DNA of 46,778 bases from Bacteroidales bacterium UBA4243 (GCA_002396205.1 DGXB01000062.1:1-46778), one strand, 5' to 3'; numbered from the stretch's first letter, positions 31,961 to 41,065 are shown. Numbers and translations: made by a program. The notes: generated from the letters alone by a model not told the origin.

Positions 31961-32017
31961 CAAAAATAGGAAAAGAAATCCAAATCTTCGGCAATTAACG
32001 GAAAAAAACTATTTTTG
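31961..32017. promoter_or_regulatory. Divergent promoters of the gtr cassette and the PAP2 gene
   Basis: Minus strand -7 TATTTTTG (31961-31968); plus strand -7 TATTTTTG (32010-32017) with TTCG 19 bases upstream (31987-31990). The plus-strand box excludes the earlier in-frame TTG at 32015 as start of the PAP2 gene. Confidence 0.5.
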
Positions 32018-32035
32018 CACCATAATCCTAACCAT

Positions 32036-32608
32036 ATGGACACCCTCTCCACCCTCGACTCCGACCTCTTCCTCTATCTCAACGACCTGCATGTTAGCTG
32101 GATGGACAAGGTGATGGTGCTCCTCACCGACATGTGGATTTGGTTTCCGCTATACCTATTATTAATATATTGGGCCGTGAAACAATACGGCAAACGCTGC
32201 TGGTGGGTGTTTTTGGCCTTGGGCGTCGTGGTGCTCTGCTCTGACCAATTGTCATCGCATGTCTGCAAGCCATATTTCCAGCGGCTGAGGCCCTGTTTCA
32301 ATCCCGATTTTGAAGGTTTACTCCATCTTCCTAAAGGACTGGCTGGAGGCAGGTTCGGCTTCACGTCGTCCCATGCCGCCAACACCTTTGCCATTGCCGC
32401 CTTCCTCACCCCTGCCCTGCATAACTACAAACCATGGGTAGGCATTATACTCTATCTGTGGGCCTTCATTTCGAGCTACACGCGCATCTACATCGGCTAC
32501 CACTACCCTGGCGACATCCTTTGCGGTGCCATCTTGGGACTGCTCGTCGGACTTGTTCTTTGGAAAGTGTTTCAGATGCTGGTCCTCAAATCAAAACAGC
32601 GTGCCTGA
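32036..32608 (+). CDS. PAP2-family membrane phosphatase
   Basis: 190 residues from ATG 32036. Five to six helices. The PAP2 phosphatase motifs are K-x6-R-P (KPYFQRLRP), S-R/G-H (FTSSHAANTF) and the SRxxxxxHxxxD equivalent (SSYTRIYIGYHYPGDI). Probably dephosphorylates undecaprenyl pyrophosphate or lipid phosphates on the outer leaflet, supporting glycan and peptidoglycan synthesis. Its 3' end overlaps the convergent SAM hydrolase gene by 18 bases. Confidence 0.9.
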   Translation: MDTLSTLDSDLFLYLNDLHVSWMDKVMVLLTDMWIWFPLYLLLIYWAVKQYGKRCWWVFLALGVVVLCSDQLSSHVCKPYFQRLRPCFNPDFEGLLHLPKGLAGGRFGFTSSHAANTFAIAAFLTPALHNYKPWVGIILYLWAFISSYTRIYIGYHYPGDILCGAILGLLVGLVLWKVFQMLVLKSKQRA

Positions 32609-33406
32609 CTTGGGCGTTTCGTCACCGTCGTAAAACACCACTTTGATGGTCGATTTGAGTTCAACACCACACAAAGAGGCCAATTTCGCTTTGTTCAAGG
32701 CGAGTTCAAGATAGCCATGCGTGCCAAAGATAGCCACAAGGTCCACCACGTCGACATCCAAATAGCTGTCCGAAATCTCGTCGACGGTATAGAGGTCGCC
32801 TTTCACCATGATGGTGAAGTCACGACCACGGCGTTCCTGCTCAAAAAGCTCCTTCGAGATGTTGGTAATCAGGTTGTCGTAGGAGTCGATGTGCATCACC
32901 ACGCCCTCGATGGTGTTGTCGCGAGCCACGGCACAGAAAGCCCCGCCGGGATTCAGTCTCAGACGAGGTTCACCAATATTGGAAAGCGGCTCGCCGTTGG
33001 CAATCATCACGGCCACCTTGGCGAAACGGTCGCGCGTAGCAAAAGTGAAGAAATCAGAGTCTTGTATCACGTCGATGCAATACGCTTCATCGAACTTCCC
33101 GTCGAGGATGTGGCTGAAGATGCCATTGTCGGTAGAGATGAAATACTGTCCCTCGGCCTTCACCACCACATGCGGGCATTCCATCGACTCAATGGTGTCG
33201 ACAGCGATGATGTGAATCGTTCCTGGAGGAAAACAGCGATAGCAATTCTTGAGCGTGAAACCCGCCTGCGAGACGTTGAAAGGCTCGATTTCGTGGGTCA
33301 CGTCGACGATGGTCGCATTGGGAAGCATCGAAAGGATGGTGCCTTTCACTGCCGCCGCATAATAGTCTTTGGTACCCCAATCGCTTGTTAGTGTGATAAT
33401 TGCCAT
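32591..33406 (-). CDS. SAM hydroxide adenosyltransferase (DUF62 / SAM-dependent halogenase superfamily)
   Basis: 271 residues from ATG 33406 (MAIITLTSDWGTKDYYAAAV); the 33-codon upstream extension is unlike the family. N-terminal TSDWG-x-x-D motif, NATIVDVTHEIEPFN, and C-terminal VVMHIDSYDNLITNI match the duf62/fluorinase fold. Bacterial members hydrolyse SAM to adenosine and methionine; true halogenases carry a distinguishing loop that I do not see. Divergent from phoH, with -7 TACCTTTG at 33436-33443. Confidence 0.88.
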   Translation of the reverse strand: MAIITLTSDWGTKDYYAAAVKGTILSMLPNATIVDVTHEIEPFNVSQAGFTLKNCYRCFPPGTIHIIAVDTIESMECPHVVVKAEGQYFISTDNGIFSHILDGKFDEAYCIDVIQDSDFFTFATRDRFAKVAVMIANGEPLSNIGEPRLRLNPGGAFCAVARDNTIEGVVMHIDSYDNLITNISKELFEQERRGRDFTIMVKGDLYTVDEISDSYLDVDVVDLVAIFGTHGYLELALNKAKLASLCGVELKSTIKVVFYDGDETPKSGTLF

Positions 33407-33435
33407 CGCCTTGTTGAGACCTTTGTGAGATTTTG

Positions 33436-33498
33436 CAAAGGTATAGCATTTAGGCGAAACTTGCGGTAGTTTTTGAAAAAAAATATTCTTTATCTTTG
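33436..33498. promoter_or_regulatory. Divergent -7 boxes of the SAM hydrolase gene and phoH
   Basis: Minus strand TACCTTTG (33436-33443); plus strand TATCTTTG (33491-33498). -33 boxes are not convincing. Confidence 0.5.
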
Positions 33499-33512
33499 CA
33501 AGCAAATAAACA

Positions 33513-34526
33513 ATGATGGCAGAGCAGATCTTACAGATAGAAAACGTTGACCCGAAGGATCTTCACGGCCCCAACGACAAGTATTTGGAGCTGGTGAAAA
33601 GCATGTTCCCCAAACTGAAGCTCATCGCGCGGGGCGACTTCGTGAAAGTGATGGGCGACGAAGAGGAGATTGACTATTTTGTCAGCCGCTACGAGACCCT
33701 GATGATGCAGCTCGAACGCTTCGGCAAGCTCACGGCCCAGACCGTTGAGGACGTGATGATGGCCTCGACCGATACCGAGTTGCAACAGAAGATGTCGGAA
33801 ACCGATGTGCTGGTATTCGGACGCAGCGGCGTACCCATCAAAGCCATCACAGCCAACCAAAAACGCATGGTGACAGCCTCGGAGCAAAAGGATTTGGTCT
33901 TTGCCATCGGCCCTGCCGGTACAGGAAAGACCTACACCGCCGTGGCCTTGGCCGTCCGTGCCTTGAAAGCCAAACAGGTACGACGCATCATCTTGACCCG
34001 TCCGGCCGTGGAGGCCGATGAGCATCTCGGTTTCCTCCCTGGCGACCTCAAGGACAAGCTCGATCCGTATCTGCAACCGCTCTATGATGCCTTGCGCGAC
34101 ATGATACCAGGCACAAAATTAGAGAGTTACATGGAAGACCACACCATCGAGATTGCGCCTTTGGCCTTCATGCGTGGCCGCACCTTGGATCATGCTTTCG
34201 TCATCCTCGACGAGGCCCAAAACGCCACCCGAAGCCAACTCAAGATGTTCCTCACCCGCATGGGACGTTCGGCCAAGTTCATCGTCACCGGCGACATCAC
34301 CCAAATCGACCTGCCGCCCAAGACGCCCTCGGGCCTGCCGCAAGCGATGGAGGTGCTGAAAGACGTGAAAGGCATCGAGTTCATCTATTTGGACGACAAG
34401 GACGTGGTGCGACACAAATTGGTGACGGATATTATCAATGCCTATAAGAAACACCATGAAGAGGAGCCTAATGAGCAACCGACAACAGAAGAGCCTAACC
34501 CTGGATTGCTTCGTTCCTCGCAATGA
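33513..34526 (+). CDS. phoH: PhoH family ATPase
   Basis: 337 residues; ATG 33513 or the adjacent ATG 33516 (MAEQILQIENVD). Single-stranded-RNA helicase-like P-loop protein: Walker A AIGPAGTGKTYTAVALAVRA, TRPAVEADEHLGFLPGD, Walker B FVILDEAQNATRSQ, then GDITQIDLP and R-x-x-LV (VVRHKLVTDII). An N-terminal small domain precedes it, as in YbeZ-type PhoH. Probably linked to ribosome or RNA quality control. purC follows after 54 bases, as often in Bacteroidetes. Confidence 0.94.
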   Translation: MMAEQILQIENVDPKDLHGPNDKYLELVKSMFPKLKLIARGDFVKVMGDEEEIDYFVSRYETLMMQLERFGKLTAQTVEDVMMASTDTELQQKMSETDVLVFGRSGVPIKAITANQKRMVTASEQKDLVFAIGPAGTGKTYTAVALAVRALKAKQVRRIILTRPAVEADEHLGFLPGDLKDKLDPYLQPLYDALRDMIPGTKLESYMEDHTIEIAPLAFMRGRTLDHAFVILDEAQNATRSQLKMFLTRMGRSAKFIVTGDITQIDLPPKTPSGLPQAMEVLKDVKGIEFIYLDDKDVVRHKLVTDIINAYKKHHEEEPNEQPTTEEPNPGLLRSSQ

Positions 34527-34536
34527 CGCAAAGCGC

Positions 34537-34576
34537 GTCAACTGAACAACTGACAACTGAACAACTAACAACTGAA
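34537..34576 (+). repeat. ACAACTGA tandem-like repeats between phoH and purC
   Basis: Five imperfect ACAACTGA/ACAACTAA units. Related low-complexity spacers are at 4710-4727 and 24031-24060. Confidence 0.5.
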
Positions 34577-34580
34577 TATA

Positions 34581-35525
34581 ATGAACGCATTAACCAGAAC
34601 AGATTACCAATTCCCTGGCCAGACCAAGGTGTATCACGGCAAAGTCCGTGACTGTTATTTCATCAACGACGAATACATGGTGATGGTCGCCACCGACCGC
34701 ATCTCGGCTTTCGACGTCATCCTGCCCAAGGGCATTCCCTATAAAGGACAGGTGCTCAACCAGATAGCCGCCATGTTCCTCGATGCCACCTCCGACATCG
34801 TCCCCAATTGGAAGCTCGCCACCCCCGACCCGATGGTCACCGTGGGCCGACTCTGCAAACCCTTCCCCATCGAGATGATTATCAGAGGTTATCTCACGGG
34901 CAGCTCGTGGCGCACCTACAAGAGCGGACAACACACCATCTGCGGCGTACAAATCCCCGACGGCATGAAGGAACACCAGCGCTTCGCCGAACCCATCATC
35001 ACCCCGACCACCAAGGCCGAGGAAGGCCACGACGAGGACATCTCGCGCGAGGAAATCATCGCCAAGGGATTGATTAGCGAGAGCGACTACAAGCAGATTG
35101 AGGACATCACCCGCAAGCTCTTCCAACGCGGCACAGAGATTGCGGCCAAGCAAGGCTTGATTCTCGTCGACACGAAATACGAGTTCGGAAAGATTGACGA
35201 CCAAATCGTGCTGATGGACGAGATCCATACGCCCGACTCGTCGCGCTACTTCATCGCCGACCAATACGAGGAACGTTTCGCCAAGGGCGAGCCGCAGGTG
35301 CAGCTCTCGAAGGAATTCGTACGCGAGTGGCTGATGGCCAACGGTTTCCAAGGCAAGGAAGGCCAACAAGTGCCTGAGATGACGCCCGAATACGTCAACA
35401 GCGTCTCGGAGCGTTACATCGAGCTTTACGAGAAGGTCACCGGGCACAAGTTTGAGAAGGCTCCTGATTCGGAAGACTTAGTGAAACGCATTGAAAACAA
35501 TGTGTTGAATTACTTGAAGTTATAA
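34581..35525 (+). CDS. purC: SAICAR synthetase
   Basis: Phosphoribosylaminoimidazole-succinocarboxamide synthase: joins aspartate to CAIR with ATP in purine synthesis. 314 residues, the eukaryote/Bacteroidetes-like long form. Signatures: KVYHGKVRDCYFI (glycine-rich loop), ATDRISAFDVILP, IIRGYLTGSSW, LVDTKYEFGKIDDQIVLMDE and EIHTPDSSRYF. ATG 34581 gives the family N-terminus. Confidence 0.96.
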   Translation: MNALTRTDYQFPGQTKVYHGKVRDCYFINDEYMVMVATDRISAFDVILPKGIPYKGQVLNQIAAMFLDATSDIVPNWKLATPDPMVTVGRLCKPFPIEMIIRGYLTGSSWRTYKSGQHTICGVQIPDGMKEHQRFAEPIITPTTKAEEGHDEDISREEIIAKGLISESDYKQIEDITRKLFQRGTEIAAKQGLILVDTKYEFGKIDDQIVLMDEIHTPDSSRYFIADQYEERFAKGEPQVQLSKEFVREWLMANGFQGKEGQQVPEMTPEYVNSVSERYIELYEKVTGHKFEKAPDSEDLVKRIENNVLNYLKL

Positions 35526-35546
35526 CTTCAACGACAAGCCCAGAAA

Positions 35547-35577
35547 AGAGTCCCTTGGTGAAGAGCTGAGGGACTCT
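35547..35577 (+). terminator. Hairpin after purC
   Basis: AGAGTCCCT/AGGGACTCT nine-bp stem with 13-base loop, 21 bases past the purC stop. The T-run is poor (TGGTGATTT), so termination may be weak. Confidence 0.5.
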
Positions 35578-35593
35578 TGGTGATTTAGCACTT

Positions 35594-35773
35594 ATGAGAC
35601 ACTTCGTTCATTATATCCTATTTGCTGCGTTAGGAATAGTGTTTCTGACCGGTTGCCAAGCGCAAAAAGCCTCCATTCGTGGACCTCAAGGCGAGAACCA
35701 CACCATCACCCGCAGGCGAAAGCAGGTCGTTGCTGAGACGGTGGAGTTTTTCAAAAACGTCTTCGGGTTGTGA
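35594..35773 (+). CDS. Tiny lipoprotein (59 aa)
   Basis: Not recognised. A hydrophobic signal (ILFAALGIVFLTGC) with lipobox L-T-G-C at Cys21 leaves a mature peptide of 39 residues, QAQKASIRGPQGENHTI then a basic RRRK and a VEFFKNVFGL end. The good lipobox and lack of overlap with other genes support it. Faces the Pmp3-type gene tail to tail, 12 bases apart. Confidence 0.6.
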   Translation: MRHFVHYILFAALGIVFLTGCQAQKASIRGPQGENHTITRRRKQVVAETVEFFKNVFGL

Positions 35774-35785
35774 TGCGAAGTGGTA

Positions 35786-35950
35786 TCACTTGCTGTTGGT
35801 ATTCTTGTTCAAGATAATCAGTGCCGCGATGACACCCGGCACCCAGCCGCAAAGCGTGAGCAGGAACACGATGAGCATCGAGCCGCAGCCGCGGTCGATC
35901 ACCGCCAAAGGCGGAAAGATAATGGCTAGGATGACTTGGAGGCAGGACAT
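35786..35950 (-). CDS. YqaE/Pmp3-family membrane protein (54 aa)
   Basis: Two hydrophobic helices around a short loop: CLQVILAIIFPPLAVIDRGC and SMLIVFLLTLCGWVPGVIAA, ending LIILNKNTNSK. The PPLAV and GWVPGVIAA signatures are those of UPF0057/Pmp3, small membrane proteins tied to salt and membrane-potential stress. Start ATG 35950. It lies just beyond the 3' end of the defence-like operon and is unlikely to be part of it. Confidence 0.85.
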   Translation of the reverse strand: MSCLQVILAIIFPPLAVIDRGCGSMLIVFLLTLCGWVPGVIAALIILNKNTNSK

Positions 35951-35962
35951 GGTAGTAGTTAA

Positions 35963-38281
35963 TTATTGATTATGATTTACATATTTCATCAGCGTAGCTA
36001 AGGAAATGCCTTCGGGTTCGGCACTCAGTGGGCCTTTCTTGACAATGCCATCATCCATCATTTTACCGAAGTCCCACTCGGTATTTTTAAATTCTTCTTC
36101 TGGCTCGGTTTCGGCGAAATCAAATACCACATAGTAAGGCAATGATGGTTTGTATGGAGAATTGGCATCAATGGCGCTTAACCTTTCCTTTGACATGACA
36201 CGAGGCCCTTTGTCGCCTAATCTCAGCATGATTCGCTTTTCGCCTTTGTGAAGCAGAAGGTATTTTGCCGAAGAAATCTCATGTTTCAGTCGCACAGAGC
36301 CGTTTCCGGTGTCAGTCCTTGTGTTGTATAGTTTGTTGTCAAGTATCCAATTCAGATGATTCTCGTCACGGAACGAGCCCAACAACACATACGTTTCTTC
36401 TGGAATCAAATCGCGGTTGACTCCATAAGGCTCTGGCAAAGACTCACAGAGCATTGATGGCTCGCTTTTATAAACTTCGTAAGTGTGGTACGAGATGCGC
36501 TCCCGTTGCGAAGCCCTGTTGAGCATGTGGTCCAAAACATCATGCAGAAATCGTTCGATTTCTTTTGAATCCCTTTCCATACTGTTTGGCGACAAACAGA
36601 AGGCTCCCAATCCAGGCAGTACTTCGTGAAAACCCTTCAACCTTTTGTTTTCCGAACCGGGATAAAGGATATAAGCGCCACTTGTGCGTCGAATAGCATC
36701 TTTGTAAGCATGCATTTTCAGCAAATCAACCCGTTTGTAGATGCCTTTCTCTTCTTCCCATTTTTCTTGGTTCATCAGCAAATCGTCCTCCGAAAGGTCT
36801 GCGTCTTCGTCCTCAAAAGTATGTGTTTCGTCAGGCAGTCTGTCGTCGAGCAGGATTTTGTTCAATTTATACTTTGCGTCGAAGTGGATGTGAACAATCA
36901 GGTCTTCTTCCTCTGCCTCGGTTTCCGTGATGTCTCCTGGCCAAACTGACAAGGTATAATCAGGGCGCATGGCAGTGGTCCACGAGCCGCTTGCATCCAG
37001 ATTGTCAGAAGTGCCGAAGGTTCGGTTGTAATACAATCGCACATTCAATGTTCGAGAAGCTTCGCGGAACCGGCCGCCTATCATTTTTGTATGGCCTTGC
37101 TTGAGTTCAAGATTGATATGTTCTTTATCGGTTTTGACTAACTTCTTTTCGTCGGCTTCGGTTAGTTCCAGATGGAAGGTCTTTTTGACGATGTCAAGCA
37201 ACTTGAAGAATACCCAATATTCGTAAAGCGCCGCCACATTGCGTTTGCCGGCCTGATACACATTGTCGCCGCCTTTCCATGTGATTTGCGCCGCCAGTTT
37301 CGACATCATCCAAGCCTGCAAGACTTCACGATAGCCTTCTTTGCGTTGCAAGGCAGGACTGTTCAAAGCCATGGTCTGCAAGTTGGAGACATCAAGGAAG
37401 AAACTGCGGCTCAGCCATCCTGTCAGTTTGTTTGCCGTCAGTTCGGCCTCGGTTATCAGCCTTGGGCTGGCGTTCTTGCATTGCTGAATCATGCTGCAAA
37501 ACGAAGAAAACGATTGCAACACAAACTTCACGAAACGGTTCTCCACCACGTCAACAGTGTCTTTCTTGTAGGATACCGACAATCTTCGCGGCACGCTGTC
37601 GATATGGTCGCCGATGATTGTCCCTTCTCCCAACGGTAGTCGGTTTTTGCTGGAGGCAATTTGTTTCAGTTCCTGCCGTCCTATCCTTTTTACGGAGCAG
37701 ATGTCTTTCTCTATGGTCGTTCCTGTCCATTTATGGATAGGGTTGTAAAGAATCTTGTTCAGGGCTTCTTCAAACTCTTCGCTGTCAATCAGTGATTTCA
37801 TGAAAGCGAATTGCTGGTAAAGTGTGCGGCTGTCCTCGTTGGCATCCACCTCGAACCGTTGGGTTACGGGTGCGCCTTGCATCATCACCAAATCCGTGAA
37901 GTGGCTGGTGATGTCGTGGAGCATCGTCTTGTAATCCGTTCGGTAATCCATTTTGACGGAACGCACCTCAAAACTGACCTCGGCTTCAAAACCCGCATCG
38001 TTGGTGACTATCAGCGTCAGGCAACCGACATAGATGCCCGTTTTGATTAGTCCCCTCGACGGGTTGCTCTTGAAAGGCCTGACAAGTTCGTGTTCCTTAA
38101 AACGATAATTGCCTTCGAACTCGTATTCATACTCCTCGCCCTCCACCAATTGCCAACGGGCTTCGCCCATTTCGGCAGCCTGCTCGTCCTCGAACACTTT
38201 CGCGTTCAAGGATTGCGGATACACCAGCAGCCTCACGCTTCCGTGCTTTCTGGTGATGGGTATGTTGAGAGGGTCTGTCAT
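35963..38281 (-). CDS. DUF2357 + PD-(D/E)XK nuclease, McrC-like
   Basis: 772 residues. The N-terminal half (about 20-330) is the DUF2357-type beta/helical region that in McrC-like proteins contacts the AAA ring; the C-terminal half has a PD-(D/E)XK nuclease with RPDYTLS (about 440) and HFDAKYKLN (about 470), the P-D ... D-A-K pattern of DUF524/McrC nucleases. Last gene of the six-gene operon. The start lies one base past the DUF1016 stop. Expected to be the effector driven by the McrB-like ATPase at 39420-41063. Recognition of modified or foreign DNA is inferred from McrBC. Confidence 0.85.
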   Translation of the reverse strand: MTDPLNIPITRKHGSVRLLVYPQSLNAKVFEDEQAAEMGEARWQLVEGEEYEYEFEGNYRFKEHELVRPFKSNPSRGLIKTGIYVGCLTLIVTNDAGFEAEVSFEVRSVKMDYRTDYKTMLHDITSHFTDLVMMQGAPVTQRFEVDANEDSRTLYQQFAFMKSLIDSEEFEEALNKILYNPIHKWTGTTIEKDICSVKRIGRQELKQIASSKNRLPLGEGTIIGDHIDSVPRRLSVSYKKDTVDVVENRFVKFVLQSFSSFCSMIQQCKNASPRLITEAELTANKLTGWLSRSFFLDVSNLQTMALNSPALQRKEGYREVLQAWMMSKLAAQITWKGGDNVYQAGKRNVAALYEYWVFFKLLDIVKKTFHLELTEADEKKLVKTDKEHINLELKQGHTKMIGGRFREASRTLNVRLYYNRTFGTSDNLDASGSWTTAMRPDYTLSVWPGDITETEAEEEDLIVHIHFDAKYKLNKILLDDRLPDETHTFEDEDADLSEDDLLMNQEKWEEEKGIYKRVDLLKMHAYKDAIRRTSGAYILYPGSENKRLKGFHEVLPGLGAFCLSPNSMERDSKEIERFLHDVLDHMLNRASQRERISYHTYEVYKSEPSMLCESLPEPYGVNRDLIPEETYVLLGSFRDENHLNWILDNKLYNTRTDTGNGSVRLKHEISSAKYLLLHKGEKRIMLRLGDKGPRVMSKERLSAIDANSPYKPSLPYYVVFDFAETEPEEEFKNTEWDFGKMMDDGIVKKGPLSAEPEGISLATLMKYVNHNQ

Positions 38282-38282
38282 A

Positions 38283-39368
38283 TTATTTCAGAATCGTTTT
38301 TACCATTCTGCGCAATTCTTCTTTATCGGGTAGGTACAATTCATATTTTGAAACAAACAGGTTGGAATCCATACCATACGTTGCATATTCCACCATCAAC
38401 TCGTCTTTGTAATGACTCATAATGATGCCGATAGGAGGATTGTCTCCCTCCACGTTCTCCTCTTTGGCAAAATAGCCAAGATACATGTTCATCTGCCCGA
38501 TATCTTTGTGTTTTACGGCACCGCGTTTCAAGTCTATAAGTACGAAGCACCGCAAAATTCTATGATAGAACACCAAGTCAATGTGATAGTGTGTGTTATT
38601 GATGGTAAGGCCATACTGCCTTTTGACAAAAGTGAAGCCTTTGCCAAGTTCGAGAAGAAACATTTGCATATTGTCTATCAGTTTTTTCTCAAGATCCCTT
38701 TCGTTATAGTGTTTCTTGTCTTCTATGCCAAGAAACTCCAGCGTGTAGGTACTCTTTACCACATCCTCAGGTGTCTGTACTTGCTGGCCTTCATGCGCTA
38801 ATGCCAATATGCCCTCTTTGTCTTTGCTAAGTGCAAGACGCATGAAAAGGCCACTTTCTTTCTGGCGGTGAAGTGTGTCAACAGACCACCCATGGGCAAC
38901 ACATTCCTTCTCGTAGAATTCTCGTTCCAATGGGTCGTCAATTGTTATAAGTTCACAGATGTGCGACCACGTTAATTTGTCAGACATCTGACAAATTTCA
39001 GGTTTCTGCAATATAGGAGAACCCGATTTGTCAGATGTCTGACAAATTGGATACATCAGATAGAACTTCCTCATGTTGTTCAGGTTAGGACGACTGTAGC
39101 CTCTTCCGACCCTTGCTCTCAACACTTTGGCGAGATTCGACAACATTGACGTGCCGTATTTTGCTTTTACATTGCCCTGTTGTTCAAACTCAACGATATA
39201 CTGACCTATTTTCCAATAAGTAGTTTTGACAATCTCGTTGATGCTAATCGCCAGCGATTGTTTCCCCTCCTCGATTACCTGCACAATTTTGTCTGCTAAC
39301 TGCAACAACTCTTCATCTGGAATCGGAACACGTGGGTTTGTCACCTTTATTACTTTATCTTTGGCCAT
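38283..39368 (-). CDS. DUF1016 (YhcG-type) PD-(D/E)XK nuclease
   Basis: 361 residues. N-terminal DUF1016 helical domain (ISINEIVKTTYWKIGQYIVE, SRPNLNNMRKFYLMYPICQT, WSHICELITIDDPLEREFYE) and C-terminal nuclease with HYHIDLVFYH and FVLIDLKRG (D ... D-x-K), then DIGQMNMYLGYF. Commonly linked to restriction loci. An internal 17-residue in-frame duplication, ICQTSDKS and ICQMSDKL, is encoded by two 22-bp palindromes (38975-38996 and 39026-39047). It sits between the McrB-like and McrC-like genes. Confidence 0.9.
   Translation of the reverse strand: MAKDKVIKVTNPRVPIPDEELLQLADKIVQVIEEGKQSLAISINEIVKTTYWKIGQYIVEFEQQGNVKAKYGTSMLSNLAKVLRARVGRGYSRPNLNNMRKFYLMYPICQTSDKSGSPILQKPEICQMSDKLTWSHICELITIDDPLEREFYEKECVAHGWSVDTLHRQKESGLFMRLALSKDKEGILALAHEGQQVQTPEDVVKSTYTLEFLGIEDKKHYNERDLEKKLIDNMQMFLLELGKGFTFVKRQYGLTINNTHYHIDLVFYHRILRCFVLIDLKRGAVKHKDIGQMNMYLGYFAKEENVEGDNPPIGIIMSHYKDELMVEYATYGMDSNLFVSKYELYLPDKEELRRMVKTILK
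38975..39047. repeat. Two 22-bp palindromes, reverse complements of each other, inside the DUF1016 gene
   Basis: At 38975-38996 and 39026-39047: ATTTGTCAGA / TCTGACAAAT arms with CA or TG in the centre. Offset 51 bases, so loss or gain of a unit keeps frame. Confidence 0.8.
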
Positions 39369-39419
39369 GTGTTAAAAACGCATATTTCTTTTAAACAATT
39401 GTCTTCTAACCATAAAAAC

Positions 39420-41063
39420 TTACGCCTCCGCAAAACTAGTAAATCCATTGTCCACCACGGCATGATACATCCTTTGAATCTTCTCCGCCGATTCGGGATA
39501 TTTGAAATCTGTAGCATTAAACTCCACATCAATCTCTTTGGAAACGCCATCTTTCAGGCAGAGCTGCCACATGGAAGTAAGCACGGGTACGAGTTTCTTG
39601 CGCGAGCCGTGCAGCTTGGGCAGCAGCTTTTGCAGGATGGCGGTGTCGATGGCTTTATCGCCCTTTAGACTGTCCTTTTCATCATCTTTGCCATCTTCAT
39701 TTTCATTGACAAAATGGATATAACGGCTGATTTCGTTCACGGTGCGGTAGCCAAACTCGGCGTTGACTTTCTTCAACTCGGTGAAGAACGAGAGCAGAAC
39801 CGATTTTTCATCCGCATTGTCAATCTGAATTTGTGACTTGGCTTTGTTCACGAAGTCCGTAGCCATATCTGCGCAAGCGGAATAGGCGTTTTCGAGGTGG
39901 ATGTCTTTCTTCTCATTGAGATATTGCTCCATCTCATCTGGTGCAATCTTGAACTCAATCACATTGGCGCGATCGAGCACCTTGGGACTGAACATATAGG
40001 TGGTTTCATCCACGTTGATGGTGCCGATGATGAAGACGTTCTTGGGCAGGGCGATTTCTTTGGGCACAGCTTCGCTTTCGTTATCCCAAAGTTTGATAGG
40101 CTCTCCCGACTCCATGGCACTGAGGAAATCGGCAAAGTAGCGTTCCACCACGCTGAGGTTCATTTCATCGAGAATGAGGAAATAAGGTTTGTCTTGGTTC
40201 GTATTTGCCCGCATTAATAGTTGCAGCACGCCGCTTTCGGGCAGTACGTATTCATCGTTTTTCAGGGCATTGGGATAGCCCAACAGCGGCTCGCGGTTGG
40301 TCCAATCCGCCCCGATGGAAACCGTGCAGACTTGTTCCTCAATGTTCTCGCTCAGGCATTTGGCGAAAGCCAAGGCCAGTTGTGTCTTTCCCGAACCCGC
40401 CAGCCCGCTGAGGATAACGAAAGGCTTGGCCATCAGCGAATAGGCGAGGCGCTTGATGAGGGTTTCGGAATAGATTAGGCCGGTGGAGAGGAGGGAGGAG
40501 ACAACTTGATTAATCATAAATGAATCATTAGGACGTGAATCGTTATTTTCAAGTTTTGGTTGTTTGACCATAACAAGTTGTGAATAGGGCTTCATGGTGT
40601 TCTTTTTCACAAAATCAACGAAAAATAAGTGCTCACTATTATCATAAATAGCCATTGCAAAATCATTGATTCTAAGATTCTTCTTTTCTTCGGTTTCATG
40701 CCCTACCCATTGGTTGCTAATATAGTATTCCTTTCCATCAATCAAAAATGTTTTCTCTGTTATCCATCTAGTTGAATCTTTACCTGTTAAAGTTGGGTAA
40801 ATATCTACAGATAAAAATAAACGTGGTATCCTAATATCATCAAACATATAAATCAAGTAATCTATCTTCCCCGAATTATCTGGAACTATATGTTTCATGA
40901 AGGATTTGAAAACATCTTGGTAATTCTTTTTCAAATATGACAGAACTTTGTATGGAAAATCACTATAGAATTGAGATTCAATCAAAACTTCAGTGTCATA
41001 TTTGCTTTTTTGCTCGCTTGCTATGGTTTCTACTATGTTTGCGAGGTTATTATTTCTTGCCAT
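39420..41063 (-). CDS. McrB-like AAA+ NTPase
   Basis: 547 residues. The N-terminal ~200 residues are a specificity-like domain, not recognised. The AAA+ core has Walker A GLAGSGKTQ (about 220-230), Walker B FLILDEMNLS (about 290-300) and GTINVDETTYMFSPKVLDRA (about 345-365). The last corresponds to the region of McrB that carries its GTP-selecting N-T-A-D, here N-V-D-E, the form usual in homologues paired with DUF2357 nucleases. Expected to form a hexamer that translocates DNA for the McrC-like partner at 35963-38281. The ATG comes two bases after the stop of a methyltransferase remnant. Confidence 0.88.
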   Translation of the reverse strand: MARNNNLANIVETIASEQKSKYDTEVLIESQFYSDFPYKVLSYLKKNYQDVFKSFMKHIVPDNSGKIDYLIYMFDDIRIPRLFLSVDIYPTLTGKDSTRWITEKTFLIDGKEYYISNQWVGHETEEKKNLRINDFAMAIYDNSEHLFFVDFVKKNTMKPYSQLVMVKQPKLENNDSRPNDSFMINQVVSSLLSTGLIYSETLIKRLAYSLMAKPFVILSGLAGSGKTQLALAFAKCLSENIEEQVCTVSIGADWTNREPLLGYPNALKNDEYVLPESGVLQLLMRANTNQDKPYFLILDEMNLSVVERYFADFLSAMESGEPIKLWDNESEAVPKEIALPKNVFIIGTINVDETTYMFSPKVLDRANVIEFKIAPDEMEQYLNEKKDIHLENAYSACADMATDFVNKAKSQIQIDNADEKSVLLSFFTELKKVNAEFGYRTVNEISRYIHFVNENEDGKDDEKDSLKGDKAIDTAILQKLLPKLHGSRKKLVPVLTSMWQLCLKDGVSKEIDVEFNATDFKYPESAEKIQRMYHAVVDNGFTSFAEA

Positions 41064-41065
41064 AA

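Noticed and set aside
31749..31994. 81-aa minus-strand frame in the gtr leader
   Set aside because: Starts at or beyond the predicted transcript start and has no recognisable feature.
32591..33406. True fluorinase or chlorinase
   Set aside because: Same superfamily, but this is the common Bacteroidetes SAM-hydrolysing form; no halogenase-specific loop was seen.
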